Source: Ditylenchus dipsaci (Eukaryota > Nematoda > Chromadorea > Rhabditida > Anguinidae). Taken from it: a stretch of 64,000 bases of DNA. The DNA lies in the NCBI GenBank assembly GCA_004194705.1, contig SADC01001153.1, positions 744,001 to 808,000 on the forward strand, given 5' to 3'. Positions 22,610 through 35,068 of this stretch are shown piece by piece (positions within the stretch are counted from its first letter, which is position 1; each line of letters opens with the position of its first letter). The notes below the pieces were generated by a model. The model saw only the letters and a list, made by a program, of their open reading frames with translations, ran no database searches and was not told the origin of the DNA. Both the position numbers and the translations under genes were made by a program.

Positions 22610-22795
22610 TATCCCCAACTCCGGCCTCAGCTGGACGCAATAAAGCGGACTAAAGACTCAAAGACATAGAAACATAAAGAAAAATTGTCTAAGTCTCACT
22701 CCGTGAACACCTCAGACTTAGACTGAGACTAAAAAGTGTTCATATAACCAAAATAGTCTCAGTCTAAGTCGCAGTCTGTGAACGAGACATATATC
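22610..22795. repeat. GTCTAAGTCTCACTC / CTCAGTCTAAGTCGC repeat upstream of the TPR gene
   Basis: AAGACTCAAAGACATAGAAA is followed by GTCTCACTCCGTGAACACCT, GACTTAGACTGAGACTA and AGTCTGTGAACGAGAC, inverted partial repeats that end about 30 bp before the TPR start codon. The motif pattern resembles the 24.2-24.6 kb element (sequence plus GTGTTCACG). Confidence 0.55.
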
Positions 22796-22823
22796 ATCTT
22801 GCAGCTTTCCTTTATCCACCGAA

Positions 22824-25800
22824 ATGAGCGATAAACAATCAGATTTGGCTAAAACATTGGCGGAGCGTTTCCAAAAGTTGGGAAATGACCAGTTCAAGGC
22901 TGGGGAATACGAAAAGGCAGTCAATCTCTACACCAAATCTCTGGATAAAGTGAAAAGTTGGGAAGCGTTTTCGAACAGAGCGGCCGCCTATCTGAAGTTG
23001 GAAAGGTTTGTGTTTTGACTATATTGATTTTTTTTTCGATTTTCTCATTATTCATTTAATCAAACTCAGCTACAACCACGCGCTTGAGGATTGTTCGCAA
23101 GTCCTATCTATCGACGGGAACAATTTCAAGGGACTCTTTCGACTGGCTCAGACGTTTTTCGGAATGAAGCAGAATGTGGCTGCAATCGGGCAGTGTGAAT
23201 ATTGCTTGAATTTGTGGCCTGAAAATCCAGATGTGATCAAATTGCTCAAAGAAATCAAGGTGAATTGCTCTTCTCCCATGCTCTGCTGTTAAATGTTTTT
23301 AAAAAAGATCGAATTGATTTAAAGGAACATGACCATGCTGGTCTGGTGGCCCCCGCAAATTTCAAAATTTTCCCAATCGTTGGGTTTACGTACGAATTTT
23401 TTTATTGAGTTTCTAACAAAGCTGAATCTAAAATTAAATCCTAGGCCTTGTTTTGTTCGAAACCAAGATGAAAAATTCGTACACAAGTTCAATGATTAGG
23501 AAAAATATTGGAATTGGCGGTGGACCGCCAGACCACCGTGAGCATGGTCTTTTAAAGCGTGAGAGCTCTCCACCTAACCCAGCATCTGAATTTCAAAATG
23601 TTCAAACAAACTTGCTAACTTATTTTTAAGTTAATATTTGTTGCTAGTTTAAGGAAATTACGGGTTTGAACAATGACTTTATGGGAAAGTTTTTAATTCA
23701 ATCTATAAAATCTCTTAACTTTGAAAAAAATAAGTAAATGTTTGATTCATTGTAAGGCTTCCACAATGGAGTTGTGAAGTAGAAGTGCGAAGTAAAGCAA
23801 TTTCTGGATCTCACGTTTTTAATTGAAAAATGCCGGAATCTGACATAGATGCTTAGATCTGAAATCAAAAAGTAAATGTAGATGTTCTATATTAGATTTG
23901 GCATTTTTTAAACAAAAAACGCGAGATCTAGGAATTGCTTCACTTTGATTTCACACCTCCATTCTGGAAGGGCTATTAGAAGTTCATTTTAGTTCATTAA
24001 AAGATGAGATCTAGAGCATGAGATTTCTGTAACGATTGGGTGGTTCCGTATTTCCTCTATTAGAGCCCCTCCCCTCTAATAACCCTCCTTCCTAGTTTTT
24101 TTGACTAAATCTTCGGAGTGAGGGCCCATTTTTGATTTAAAATTTCAAGATTTTCGGGCATTCAAAAAATAAAGCCCGAGGGGCTCTATTATGGCTCGTT
24201 CAGGAAGTCGGAGTTGGAGTTGGAGTAAAGGGTGTTCACGATGCTAAATACTCCAACTCCGACTCCAACTCCAACGTGTTCACGAAGTCGGAGTTGGAGT
24301 ATCTCTGAGTGGTAAGCGCGTTTTTGGCCGAAAATTCTTTATTTTTCAAGCTTTTTGATTGTTCAGACTAATAGTTGCAACTAGCAAAGCTGCCGCCACT
24401 AATAGCTCATAGACGGTCAAAATGTACCGATTTCCGGCATAAAAGGTGTTCACTAATCAGAGATACTCCAACCCGACTTCGTGAACACGTTGGAGTTGGA
24501 GTTGGCGTCGGAGTTGGAGTAAAGTGGGTTCACGATGCCAAATACTCCAACTCCAACGCCAACTCCAACTTCCTGAACGAGCCATTAGAGGAAATACGGT
24601 ATTTAATTTCGACCCCAAATTTCTGAAAAGTGACTGCAAATTCTTTAAACAATGGAGGGCTACATGCTGGTTCAAAAATAATAGTGAAACTAGCCGTACA
24701 TTTACTGGGGCAAAATTTTTTTTGTGGGAAGTAGTATTTTGGTGTGTGAAAACATTTTGAGTGTTTAGTGACAGCATTTTAACAAATTTAGGAGTGCGAA
24801 AAAAAGAATAATCCGTCGCAGTTTCAAACCTTGTTAATTGCCCCATCTTCCATCCAGCTGATTGCTGTGGATTCCGAAGTTTTTCGATTCAATTCTTGGA
24901 AGCAGTTGACTGAAAAGCTCCGCAGTTGCCATACTCCCATCAAACGTGTGGATATCACAGAGTATTTCAATGAAGATGCTATGGAATGTTTCCGCCTGAT
25001 CGATCCAATCTGCTTTTCTGAGTTCATCTTCTTCTACCAAGTCGATTTTTCCAAAATCAGGGGATCTTTCCGAGAACTGTTTGATGGTCTTGTCGAAGCA
25101 ACAAATCTTGCCGTGATGGGTCTCAAAGGGGTTGATAGTGCCACATTGTGCCATGCTTTAAACAACGTGAGTTATTCTACATAAATAGCTTTTCTCTATG
25201 AAGGCAGTTAGGTTATTTGTCAACAGTTATTTTGTTTTCAAAGATTTTAACCCCGATTTCGAAAAGACAGTTATAGGTATAGCTGTTGTAAAAGTGGACA
25301 CTTAACCATGGATAGTTTTAATGCTAACGTCCATCTGTCCGCCTTGCTTAATGGACGATTGCAGATTTTTTAAACCATTACCAATGGTGTTATCTTCTTT
25401 GCAATTCACTCTTCACGTAAGTCATGTACCGTATCATCTCTAATTATCAGCCACTCTCTTAGCAATTTTGACCGTCAACTTTTTTTGGATATTTTGTCAA
25501 AATTGTTGCGAAATTGAAGATAGCGTATTTGGCTCATGACCGATAATTATCTCATGGCTGATAGTTAGAGTGGATATTACCACCTCTTTTAATGTAAGAA
25601 CACTTATATCGGTCTCGAGAGGTGGTCTTACATTGAGAGTAGAATGTAATTTTATTTCTTTATCCCTATTCTATTTAGTTTTCGTGCTTCCGCAATGCAT
25701 TGCTAATAAATCTGTGTGATCCGTTCGAGAAATGGGGTAAGCCTTTGGTGATTGAAATCAGCATTCTTTTATCTTTCTTGCATAGCTCTAACCGCAAGTC

Positions 25801-26165
25801 TCAGTTGCTCATGATTGCTTATTGTTCCTTGAATGTTGGGATTGAAGAGCTTTGGGACATGTTGGCTGAGGTAAGTGTTGTTCTAAATATGTGTTTGTGC
25901 ATAACTTTTTGAATTTCAGAAGTTCATGCGGGATAAAAGAAGTTCTCATACTTCTTGGAAGTTAGTTAGCTCTGTTGTATCCTGAGCTAAAATTGTTTTG
26001 CAGGTTCAGTGCCCGAAGAAAATAGTAAAGCCAAAAGAACGAGAAATGCGTAATTTGAAAACTTCTGAAGTGCTTTGGATGAGAACGGATATGCCTAATA
26101 TTTTGGCTGTTGGGCCAGCTGTTAATGACAGCTCATCTGGATTCGTCTTGGTATTCGTCGTATGA
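22824..26165 (+). CDS. TPR-domain protein, five exons, intact
   Basis: Exons 22824-23005, 23070-23259, 24792-25166, 25679-25870 and 26004-26165 join with consistent phases to 366 aa ending in TGA. The N-terminus (about residues 5-125) is a three-repeat TPR domain: LAERFQKLGNDQFKAGEYEK, AVNLYTKSL, EAFSNRAAAYLKL, ALEDCSQVLSIDG, NFKGLFRLAQTFFGMKQNVA. This is the class found in UNC-45, STIP1 and PP5 co-chaperones, which bind Hsp70/Hsp90 tails. The remainder (FQTLLIAPSSIQLIAVDSEV ... CSLNVGIEELWDMLAEVQCP) is mainly helical with no motif I recognise. It is much shorter than UNC-45 (about 930 aa) and lacks an obvious UCS domain. AATAAA at about 26254 may be its polyadenylation signal. Introns carry foldbacks. 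Confidence 0.9.
23318..23566. repeat. Foldback MITE in TPR intron 2
   Basis: Ends TTTAAAGGAACATGACCATG and CATGGTCTTTTAAAG; inner arms share the CCTTGTTTTGTTCGAAACCA region with the other TTAAAGG foldbacks. Confidence 0.85.
24046..24604. mobile_element. CCGTATTTCC MITE with a second element nested inside
   Basis: The outer ends are TTCCGTATTTCCTCTATTAG and TTAGAGGAAATACGGTAT. The nested element (24190-24586) has ends GGCTCGTTCAGGAAGTCGG and AACTTCCTGAACGAGCC, plus GGAGTTGGAGTTGGAGTAAA hexamer-like repeats in both orientations separated by GTGTTCACGA. The nesting order is clear. Located in TPR intron 2. Confidence 0.88.
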
Positions 26166-26249
26166 GTCTTTAAATTGTAGCAAACCTCTTTATGCGTTTT
26201 ACTGTTTTTGTCGTCAGATTATCAATTATTCTTTTATCACGACTGTGTG

Positions 26250-26260
26250 ACCAAATAAAA
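26250..26260 (+). terminator. Polyadenylation signal of the TPR gene
   Basis: AATAAA within CCAAATAAAATTTTGG, about 90 bases after the TGA. Position and match are typical. Confidence 0.6.
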
Positions 26261-26751
26261 TTTTGGTTTTCTGAAGTACGTATGCGGTGTTGTTACCGGT
26301 GTTTGGTGTTTTAAGGCCGTTAGGAGGTTGTTTCTGCCTGAATAATTGACATTCCAGTCCATATGAAGTTATTTGTCTGAGGTCTCATCTCCTTATCCCG
26401 CAGAACGCTCTGTTTTGCCTTAACTCCGTAGCACTTTGAGTTGCTTGTGACCAATTTACTCTTAGAACTGGTAAAACTGTCACTCGGCTGGGTCAAATTT
26501 GTGATCCCAATTGTGATGTAAAAAGCGATCCTTATTCGCTTAGGCATGGCTGTATTAAATTCTCAAAAGGTCAATTGCACCCGCAATCAGTAAATTACAT
26601 GACCATCAAAACATTGTTTGACACTAAGTTATTCCTTTTAACATTCTGATCCTACAGCCTTGTCAGTAATTTTTTTCAAACGAACTGCTATTTGTTCAGA
26701 TTTAGCACTGATAAACTTTTTTTACAAAATAAAACATATGACTTCTATTAC

Positions 26752-26933
26752 AGTCAAACCTCGATAAGCCGGCACCCCTAGGGACCGATCTTAGGGTGCG
26801 GTTTATCGAGGTGCCGGTTTATCGGGGTGTCGTTTTCCTTAAAGTGTCGAGTATCAGGCCAAAAGACGTGTCGACAGGGTGCCGGTTTATCGGGGTGCCG
26901 GTTTATCGAGGTTTGACTGTATTACAAACACTG
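26752..26933. mobile_element. MITE with TACAGTCAAACCTCGATAA ends
   Basis: Left TACAGTCAAACCTCGATAAG, right TTTATCGAGGTTTGACTGTA, TA-flanked, with internal GTGCCGGTTTATCGGGGTGC repeats. Typical Tc1/mariner-class nonautonomous element. Confidence 0.9.
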
Positions 26934-27125
26934 AGAGTTAATTGAAATCTAATCCAAATCCCGCAAAGATATATCTAATTGACCAGTAGCTTGTGAATCA
27001 CTTTGAGGAACTTCTCCACTAAAACCAGCATATGAAAAAATTAGAATTGCTAAATATATACAAGAGAAAAGACTTTACCTGTAAATAATAAGGTCGTCAG
27101 CGGAGACGGCGATATGTCTAACACC

Positions 27126-27580
27126 TAAAACACATACAGTCGACTCTCGATATAAGGACACTCAGGGACCGGCAAAAGTTCGTTCCCGCCTTGGGTCCGA
27201 CACTTTTTTTAGCCCGATTTTCGAAAATTTTCACCGGTTTGTTTTGACAGTTTGGTTCCAAATATCGCAAGGATTCCGATTTTGCCGATCGTTTTTCAGA
27301 AATCCAGATTTTTTTCCTATAAAAAGCAAAAACTCGATTTAAACACAGGCTTTTTCAAAAATCCCTGTTCTTATATCGAGTTTTTGCTTTTTTAGAAGAA
27401 AAAATCTGGATTTCTGAAAAACGATCGGCAAAATCGGAATCCTTGCGATATTTGGAACCAGACTGACAAAACAAAACCGGTGAAAATTTTCGAAAATCGG
27501 CTAAAAAAGTGTCTGACCCGAGGCGGGGACGAACTTCTGTCCTTATATCGAGTGTCCTTATATGGAGTGTCGACTGTACC
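27126..27580. mobile_element. Complete foldback MITE with ACAGTCGACTCTCGATATAA ends
   Basis: Two arms of about 200 bp (GGACACTCAGGGACC..., CCGATTTTGCCGATCGTTTT) are inverted copies meeting near 27355 (TTTTTGCTTTTT). A single arm recurs at 1548-1720, and the extreme end recurs at about 30905 (TATATCGAGCGGCGACTGTA). Confidence 0.92.
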
Positions 27581-28697
27581 GTATTTCCTCTAATAGAAGC
27601 CCCCCTCCTATCATAAGCCCCCCTGATATAAGCCCCTCCCCCTCTAGTGGGTATCCTAGAAATATAAGCCCCCTTTTTTATATAAAACCCAGAATCAATT
27701 TTTTTTTCGATAAATAAATGTTGCTAAACGTGGTACAAGATATAAAGAATGTCTTTATGTATTTGCCAAGCGCATCTTTCGAAGTGGATCGCTGGAATAC
27801 TTGTAAATGAGTGAATTTAAGAGCAAAAACTACATCGAGTACTATTTTAGCGGGTATTTTGTTGGCTTGAAAAATTGCTTTATACAGTAATCATCAGCAG
27901 AAAATCAGCAACAAACGATACGAAGTGACGTCGGTTTACGTTTGAGGAACAAGAAAATAAGTCGGCAGCATAGCTCAGATAAAAAGAAGGCATAACGATA
28001 TTTCGCAGAAAATTATCTTGATTTCGGAGCAAATTTTTGTCTCACTTTTTTTCTTTTTGATTTTTTACCTTTTTTCGAAAAGTACAGGGTGAGTCGAGAA
28101 ATTCGAACACTTTTAATAGGCCATAACTTTTTGTCTAGGACAAATTTTGAAATTCTGTGAACGCAGAACGACTCAATTTTTTATAGGAATTTGTTTGATA
28201 TATAATGTGAAAAACACATTTTGCTTGATTCCCCCATGTGGTTTGGCCTTGGCCATCCAGAAGCTATTCTCAGACATTCTGCAAAGTTATTACTCTAAAT
28301 GACACTTTAGCTACACAATGGTGTTAATACTTTCAGAAAAAGTATATGTAAACTAATAGAAAAGTTGAAACAAAATTTGCTGAAAAATTAAGATAATTTG
28401 CTGCGAAATTCCAATACGCCCAAAATAAATTTAGCTAGAACGCCTCCGAGAGAAACAGTGGGTGAAATATGAATATAGAATCAGTGCTTTTGATGTTTAA
28501 ACGCTTTTTCAACAATGTTATATGGAAAATTAGAAGCGATCAGAGGATGGCGTAAAAAAATTATGACTCAAAATTTTTTCCGCGCCTTCGGCGCGGCGAG
28601 TTCAAAAAATAAAAGCCTCCCCTCTAATACAAGCCCCCCCCTGGAAGGCATCCATAAAATAGAAGCCCCGGGCTTCTATTAGAGGAAATACGGTATT
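27578..28697. mobile_element. Long CCGTATTTCC-family element with an internal TIR remnant
   Basis: Ends TACCGTATTTCCTCTAATAG and TAGAGGAAATACGGTA. At 1.1 kb it is far longer than its relatives, and contains a mariner-like end at 28083 (ACAGGGTGAGTCGAGAAATT) resembling the arm at 32866, so a second insertion expanded it. No transposase ORF. Confidence 0.75.
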
Positions 28698-29748
28698 AGC
28701 TTTGATAAAGCTTTTTTCTGCTGCAAAAAGTCTTTTTTTACTGCAAATATCGATGCTGTGAAAATTTTTTTTGCTGCAAGTCGGCTTTTTTGCCACGAAA
28801 AAATTTTTTGCTGCAAAAAAAAGCCGATTTGCAGCAAAAAAATCCTTTTTGTAGCACGAAAAAGCTTTAGGACGAGGGTCAACTCTCGAAGGATTTAACT
28901 CGCGAAGGTCAACTCGCAGAAGCTTTCAAAGTTCCGCTTTATAGATATCGGTACTTATCCCGTGCCTTTTTTAAGTCAAATAGAGTCAATAATAATAAAT
29001 TTGAACAGGTTTTCACTTTAGTTATTTAAACAGACAATGAGATTTGCCCACGGAGCGGCCAAAGACCAGCAAACTCCACATTGCAATTAATTGGGATTTC
29101 TTCTTCTCATTTTAGTCACAGCGCATTGGGAATAAAAAAACACTCACGACCTACCGAAAGGACCTATCTAAATTGTACACTTGATGGGTAGGTAAGGTAG
29201 GAGGGTACCTAGGGTAGTGAGGAGAGTAGCGAGGGAGGAGAATAACTGGTAAATATGGTAGGTGGATAGATGAGTTTTGTGGATGTGTAGTTATGGTAGG
29301 TGAATGTGGGGGGGGGGTGGTAGAAGGGTAGTAGGGTAGATGGATAGGTAAGAAGGGTAGGTATGCCATAAGAGTGGATGGGCATGCTAAGTAAGTAAGT
29401 AGGCGGAAGAGTGGTAAGGTATGCCAGAAGAGCAAATGGCTATCTTAGGATAAAGGGTAAGTATCCCAGATAGTGGCCTTCAGGTTCTGTTACCAGTGAT
29501 TCTAGTACGCATGTAGAAGTACTCATAAGGGAAGTACCCGAGGCGTGCTTTTGAGGAGAGGAGGTGGCCATTTTTATTGTCTATTCTTGTAGAGCATCTG
29601 CAGGTGTCGTGTATGCAATATAATAGCCCATGCAAGAACATAATTTTCAAACCCTTCGCGAGTTGACCTTCGCGAGTTGGACCAATCGCGAGTTGACCTT
29701 CGCGAGTTAAATCCTTCGCGAGTTGATATTTTACCAAAGCTTTTTATC
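28693..29748. mobile_element. Element with CGCGAGTTGACCTTCGCGAG terminal repeats
   Basis: The left part (28865-28925) reads GAAGGATTTAACTCGCGAAG, GTCAACTCGC. The right part (29645-29735) has the inverted units (TTGACCTTCGCGAGTTAAAT). Outermost GCTTTGATAAAGC / ACCAAAGC are close to both ends. Inside, TTTTTTGCTGCAA hairpins and the GGTAGG minisatellite fill the space. Confidence 0.7.
29155..29480. repeat. GGTAGG-rich minisatellite
   Basis: Irregular units of GGTAGGTAAGGTAGGAGGGT type; the proline-rich minus-strand frame across it is a repeat artefact. Confidence 0.75.
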
Positions 29749-29749
29749 C

Positions 29750-30803
29750 TATTAGGTCGTGTCAAAAGTTCGTACCGTTTTTTTTGAATGATTATTTGTA
29801 GCCATACTTGCACGGGCGCCGGGCGTCAGGTGCTCAAGGTCGGCGCCGGCGCCGTTTTTTACAAGTCCCGCGCCAGCGCGCTTGAGTTTTCTATAGCTGG
29901 CGCCGGCGCTGGCGCCCGAGATTTTCGGAAAGGCGCCAACTTTGTCACAATATTTGCAGCGAATTTTGTCAATTTTCTCGAATTTTCTTCTAAATTGAGC
30001 ATTTTTGAGATGAAATTATACATTTTTTATACATTATAAAAATTATACATTATAAAAAACTCAATTACAGAAAAATACCGTCGCTGGAGCCGGCGCCCTT
30101 ATCCTAGCCCGGCGCCCGGTGCCAAAATTCCAAAACAGCCTGGCGCCGGCGGTGGCGCTCTAATTTCACCCTGGCGCCCCGGCGCCAAAGTTTGAAAATG
30201 CCCGGTGAAACTTGCGGCGCCGGCGCCAAAATTTTGAAAAGCCTGGCGCTGGCGCCCTGTTTTCCGAAAAGTTCAAGTATGTGTGTTTTTACCATAGATA
30301 TTTAAATAGTTTTTTAAAGTTGACCACTTATTTTGTAGCTAAGAATCTTCTCTACAAAATGTTTGGTCAACTTTTAAAAAATTGGTGAAAGGATGTAACT
30401 GCATTTTTGACCCTAAACTTCAGGGCCTAAAGTCTGAATTCAAGCCTCTTTTTCATTATTCTTGCCCCTTTTTTTAAATTTCAAATAAAAAAACTGAAAT
30501 GTTGCACCTTTTTAATCAAAATCAGGCAAATTCCTCCGATTTTTTTATCGAAGGCGCCAAATAAGATAAATTTACCCGATTTGATTAAAAAGGGGCAACA
30601 TTTTAGAAAAAAGTGCAAGATTTCAGTTTTTTCATTTGATATTTGAAACAGGGGCTAGAAATAATTAAAAAGGGGCAAGAATTCAGACTTTAGGGGCAAC
30701 AATTCAATTTGATCCATTGTTGAAATATCTACGGTAAAAACATAGTGCCACTAATACTCATTTTGAAAAAACGGTGCAAACTTTTGGAATGACCTCATAT
30801 TTT
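29750..30803. mobile_element. Nested element with GGCGCC-rich core
   Basis: The outer inverted ends are AGGTCGTGTCAAAAGTTCGT / CAAACTTTTGGAATGACCT. Inside, ACCATAGATATTTAAA and TTTGAAATATCTACGGTA form another pair (30290 and 30715). The core at 29808-30270 is crowded with GGCGCCGGCGCC palindromes in an otherwise AT-rich region. Confidence 0.75.
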
Positions 30804-30986
30804 TGTGTAAAATTATTGTTATTTTGCTGGGTGTAACGAACCCATCCCCTACCCCCGCCCCCCCCCTAAAAAGTTCCCAAAAGCCTTTTTTAATAAAGGT
30901 ACGTTATATCGAGCGGCGACTGTATTGCGAAAGCATATATAAATACAAATGAATTACCTCTTGCCGGTGTTTTCCTGTAATTGTAG

Positions 30987-31345
30987 ATGCGAATTCTGGA
31001 CACAAAGGTAGGTGAATCGAAGATCAGAAATATTCTGGCATATCTATTGGGCAACATCGGAGTTAGCCACATATGCTGTGGCTTTTTAGTGTCGTTTATC
31101 CCATCTATTAATTTGTCGCTGGAGCGGGGATCTCTCTCTACTGATGGTAGGACGTTAACGCTTTCCGGAAAAGCTGCTAGATCTAAAATGATTACTGAGC
31201 TAAAAATGTTAGAAGGGTGTATAGAAATGGAACAGACTTTGAAGTTTGAGCTTGATCAGCTGGTTTCGCCGGTTGTACAACTCAATCCCATTCAAACCAA
31301 TGTAGAACTCATCACCCCAGGAGGACAGCAAACGCAGTTGGAAAA
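30987..31345 (+). CDS. Possible exon(s), unknown
   Basis: The frame opens after an acceptor-like TTGTAG and runs LGNIGVSHICCGFLVSFIPS, INLSLERGSLSTDGRTLTLS, GKAARSKMITELKMLEGCIE. Codon use and composition look protein-like, and the frame is over 200 codons in an AT-rich region. No family recognised. It might join the similarly orphan exon at 38374-38652. Confidence 0.35.
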
Positions 31346-32490
31346 TAACTATAATTATTTTTTTTGTAAAATCTTGTATTATCATTTAAATTTCACAAGG
31401 AATTTTAGTACACTTGAGTCATACAATTCGAAACTGCAAATAAAATTTATTGCTAAGGATGGAATTAGTCGGTGGCTATTAGGATTTTTTCGACATTACA
31501 CAGTTCCAAAACCCCGCATGGAAAATTTTTGGCACCATACCAGCCCCGGTGTCCTACGCCGAAAATTCAAATGTCTTGTTTTCCCAACCAGAAAAATTTA
31601 TTCAAATATCAAATGTCCATTTCTATAAAAGATCGTTCTTCGGCGTTTCAATAATTTTTTTTGTTGTGCTGCAGACTGGGCGGGTCGGCCCATCGGTTTT
31701 GAACCCGACCCGATTTGCCTTTTTTGCCAAATTTGCGCCTGCCCGCCGCCAGGCTCCTAGCCAGCCTCTGCGCATGCCTGTCCAATATAAGCTCTCCGGA
31801 TTCATCGTCAGTGGTCTCAATCCACTTTTGTAAATCTCAATCTACCATCTGTAGTCTCTATTGATCCTCAGTCGTCCGATTCAGGAAGTTTCACCAAGAC
31901 AATGCCATCTAGGTGGTGGTTTCAGGTAATCTGTTTTAGGTGGTAGTATCCAGGTGGTTGCACTTAGTCATCCAAGTAGTGCCTAAGTATCTAGGTAAGA
32001 GCACCCAGTTATACAAGGTACCCAATCACATATCATATACATCTGATTAACCAAAGGTCGAACATCAAGGATGGATAGATATGCCACGTTTAGAGGAGTA
32101 AGCTCAGCCATTTGTAAAAAAAATTTCAATTTTGAAGTGGGCAGACCAATTTAATTTAAAAAACTATACTGTGAAAAAATCTGCCTACACTTCGGGACAT
32201 TGCAAAAGTAAGAAACAGCGCTCTACAAGCAGTAAAAATTAACAAAAGAGAGAAAGCAACAATTACATAAATGTCAAAATTTATTGGAAATCAGAAGTTG
32301 CCGAAAGTATGTATAATGTTTTAATTCCCAAATTTCAGCTTTTCTTTATTTTTGCACTTTTTTAGTCTCAGTATTTGTCTCAGTGTTTGAAATGTTTTTG
32401 TTTGTTTCCTCTTCAGACGTAACTTCATTTACATTCTTGATCCTGAAATACTATAACAGAATTCATATTTACGAAAACCCCAAAAAACGA

Positions 32491-32723
32491 TTACTTCTTA
32501 CAATACGTCAAAGAATTTTCAATCAAAAGAGCAGCCATTGTTCGGGTTGATATTATCGGACGCCCGTAGTTGTCAACATATTCTCGCGGATCACATCTGC
32601 ACTGTCCTGGAAGATACTTTTTGCACAATACGCAAGTTTTTTGACAGCTTCCAATGTAATGATCTTGTGCGAGACAATTAAAGCACTTCCCTGCCAGTTT
32701 CTTCGCTGCTGTGTGGACCATAA
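32491..32723 (-). CDS. Zinc-knuckle (CCHC) terminal exon or fragment
   Basis: After an acceptor TTGTTTAG the frame reads VMVHTAAKKLAGKCFNCLAQ, DHYIGSCQKTCVLCKKYLPG, QCRC and continues to a TAA. CFNCLAQDHYIGSC fits C-x2-C-x4-H-x4-C exactly. Such knuckles with a following CxxC occur in gag-like proteins of Pao/BEL retroelements and in some RNA-binding proteins; the basic AKKLAGK lead-in supports nucleic-acid binding. No upstream partner was identified, so this may be a retroelement remnant. Confidence 0.55.
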
Positions 32724-32865
32724 CTAAACAACGAATTAGAAGATTTGGTAGTGTACCACTAAAAAGGAAATCTGCATCACGCAATAAACAACCATAATAC
32801 ATAAAATTATTTAAAAAACATAAATTAGGCGTGTAAGCTCTAGCTGACGCAAAAAAATACAGCAC

Positions 32866-33204
32866 AGAAATACAGCGTGTGTCAAGAAATTTGGCCACTT
32901 TGAGAAGTCATAATTTTTTTCTAGGGCGTTTTTCAAAATCTATGAACGCTAATCGATTTAGTCGATCATGGCAATTTTTCTTATATATAATGTAAAAAAC
33001 ACGATTTTTGCTTGGTCTCCCCTATTGTTCGGGTCCAGGTCTTTGGATGGCCTTTGGATGATAAAAGCCCAAACCACAAGGGGCACCAAGGAAAAATCGT
33101 GTTTTTCACGTGGAAAACTAAGTCGATTGACTTTTACAGAATTTTTGAAAACGGTCTAGAAAAAAAACTATGACCTCTCAAATTTTTCGACTCACTTTGT
33201 ATAA
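32866..33204. mobile_element. Mariner-like MITE
   Basis: Left ACAGCGTGTGTCAAGAAATT, GAGAAGTCATAATTTTTTTC; right AAAAACTATGACCTCTC, AATTTTTCGACTCACTTTGT, with TA at both ends. Inner arms CACGATTTTTGCTTGG and its complement pair as well. A related end occurs at 28083, and perhaps at 62622. Confidence 0.85.
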
Positions 33205-33950
33205 GAAAACTTGAACATCTTCTTTTCCTAAAGGAAAATTTTGCATGAAAGGTGAATGTATGCTTGAAGTAAAAATCAAGCTCGAGCCGAGAAAATGAGA
33301 CGAGAAAATGAGATTAAGAGATAACCACTGAAACCTAAATATAAATTTTCCGGTATTTTTACAAACACAAATCTGTAACAAAATATTCTGAGATTAAACT
33401 GACTCAACAATAAGAACTTACATGGACCGACAGAAATTCGATTTAACGACCAGCAAATCTGCGCATTGAAACTTGTAAGTACAACGTTGAGTTTTGTAAC
33501 GGTTTCTCTATGGCAGATCCATCTGCATTCCCACAGTTACAACCCAATTAAAACAAGAGATGAAATTAACTAGAGAAAAAAAAATTCAAGAATAGAAACA
33601 TGATTGATAAACAATCAAAAAAAATCAGATTTAATTTAATCCAAATTCTCAATGATGAAAAAAACCAGTCGAAATAAAACATTGAAGTCTACAAAAGTCT
33701 CGTGCACATTTAAACAAAAGTCTACTGAAAACTATATCAATACAAAATACTAGCGAATAGGGAGCAGGAAGAAGTGAGCACACAGGTGTGTCAGGCCTAG
33801 CTAATATAAGCGGGCAAAAAAGGCGACCGGGAAGAGTGTTATTCACAATCAAAAGGTCACTGTTTTGATATTAGGGAATATGTGAACCCACAAGCAAGCA
33901 CTATATATTTTAGCTATGCAAAGTACATTTAATTCAGTTACAGAGTCAAC

Positions 33951-35068
33951 TACAGTCGAACCTATATATAGTGTACACTTGAGGAATATTTGTTGGCCTT
34001 AACTAAATTAAGGCAAAGCGACCCTCTATACATTGTAGCTCTGTAGTGTATGCCTCTATATAGTGTACACCTGAAGCCAGTCCCGATCGTCAAATTGGCA
34101 CTCTATTTAGTGTACAGTCGAAAAAATAAACAAAATTGAATTCAATTTTTTGAGTTTTCACATAAAGAGTGACCAAATTTGATCGAAATTTTTCGTTCTT
34201 GCATTTTTTCGACATTAGTGAGTTTTGTAACTTTTTGTATGATTGCAATATACTTGTTGCATGCCGTGCGTTAAGTGTGTAAGACGCTGTATAAGCTAAA
34301 CAACTCTATATAGTAAAGTTACCCTAGGCAGAGTTACCCTCCATATGCGGTAGGACAAAAAGCCACTTTCTGACTTTTCGACCGTGGATAAAAAGCCACG
34401 GAAAAAGCAACTTTTTGCCTTTTTGACCGCAGTTTTGATACTTACTCAAACAATTGTTCATAGTGGTTTCTCTAGCTGCGCCTTTTTACTCCAAACTTTT
34501 TAACTCCGAAATAAAGCGACTTCAATACATGACAGTTCCAAAAAAAATAACTGCAAAATTGCCTATTCCAGGCTCATGCTGATTCAGAATAACTTACTCC
34601 TATAAATTCAAAAAGTGGCTTTTTGACCGCGGTTAAAAAGCCAAAAAGCGGTTTTTTGACCGCGATCAAAAGGCCAAATTTGGCCTTTTTGCTGCGGCAG
34701 AAAAGTCAGAAAGTGGCTTTTCGTCCTACCGCCCTCCATATAGTGTACACTGTACATAGTGTACACTTGAGGCGGGTCCCTTGGCTGTACACTACCGTAT
34801 TTCCTCTAAAATAGCCCTCCTTCCAAAATAGCCCCCCCCCCCTCTACTTTGAGGGTCTGTATCTCGGAGCAGAGTAAATATTTTGCAAAGCTGTTTGATA
34901 CGTTTTCTTAACTCCCACGAGCTCTACCGATTCCACTTTTTAGATTCTTAATTTTCACCCAAAAATCTCGAAATCGAATTCAAATTTTTCTGAAAATTGG
35001 AGGTTTGAATAAAATAGCCCCGGGGCTATTTTAGAGGAAATACGGTATATAGAGGTTCGACTGTTTAA
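33951..35068. mobile_element. Foldback with three-layer nesting
   Basis: Outer ends: ACAGTCGAACCTATATATAG and TATATAGAGGTTCGACTGT. Nested at 34345-34735 is a hairpin with GCGGTAGGACAAAAAGCCAC / GTGGCTTTTCGTCCTACCGC. A CCGTATTTCC MITE (34794-35047) sits in a TA five bases inside the right end (GTACAC-TA ... TA-TATAGAGG), so it arrived last. Confidence 0.9.

Noticed and set aside
26320..26547. Minus-strand ORF after the TPR gene
   Set aside because: 75 codons with no family resemblance and no splice partner; it may be part of the TPR 3' region or chance.
29151..29435. Proline/serine-rich ORF on minus strand
   Set aside because: It is the translation of the GGTAGG minisatellite.
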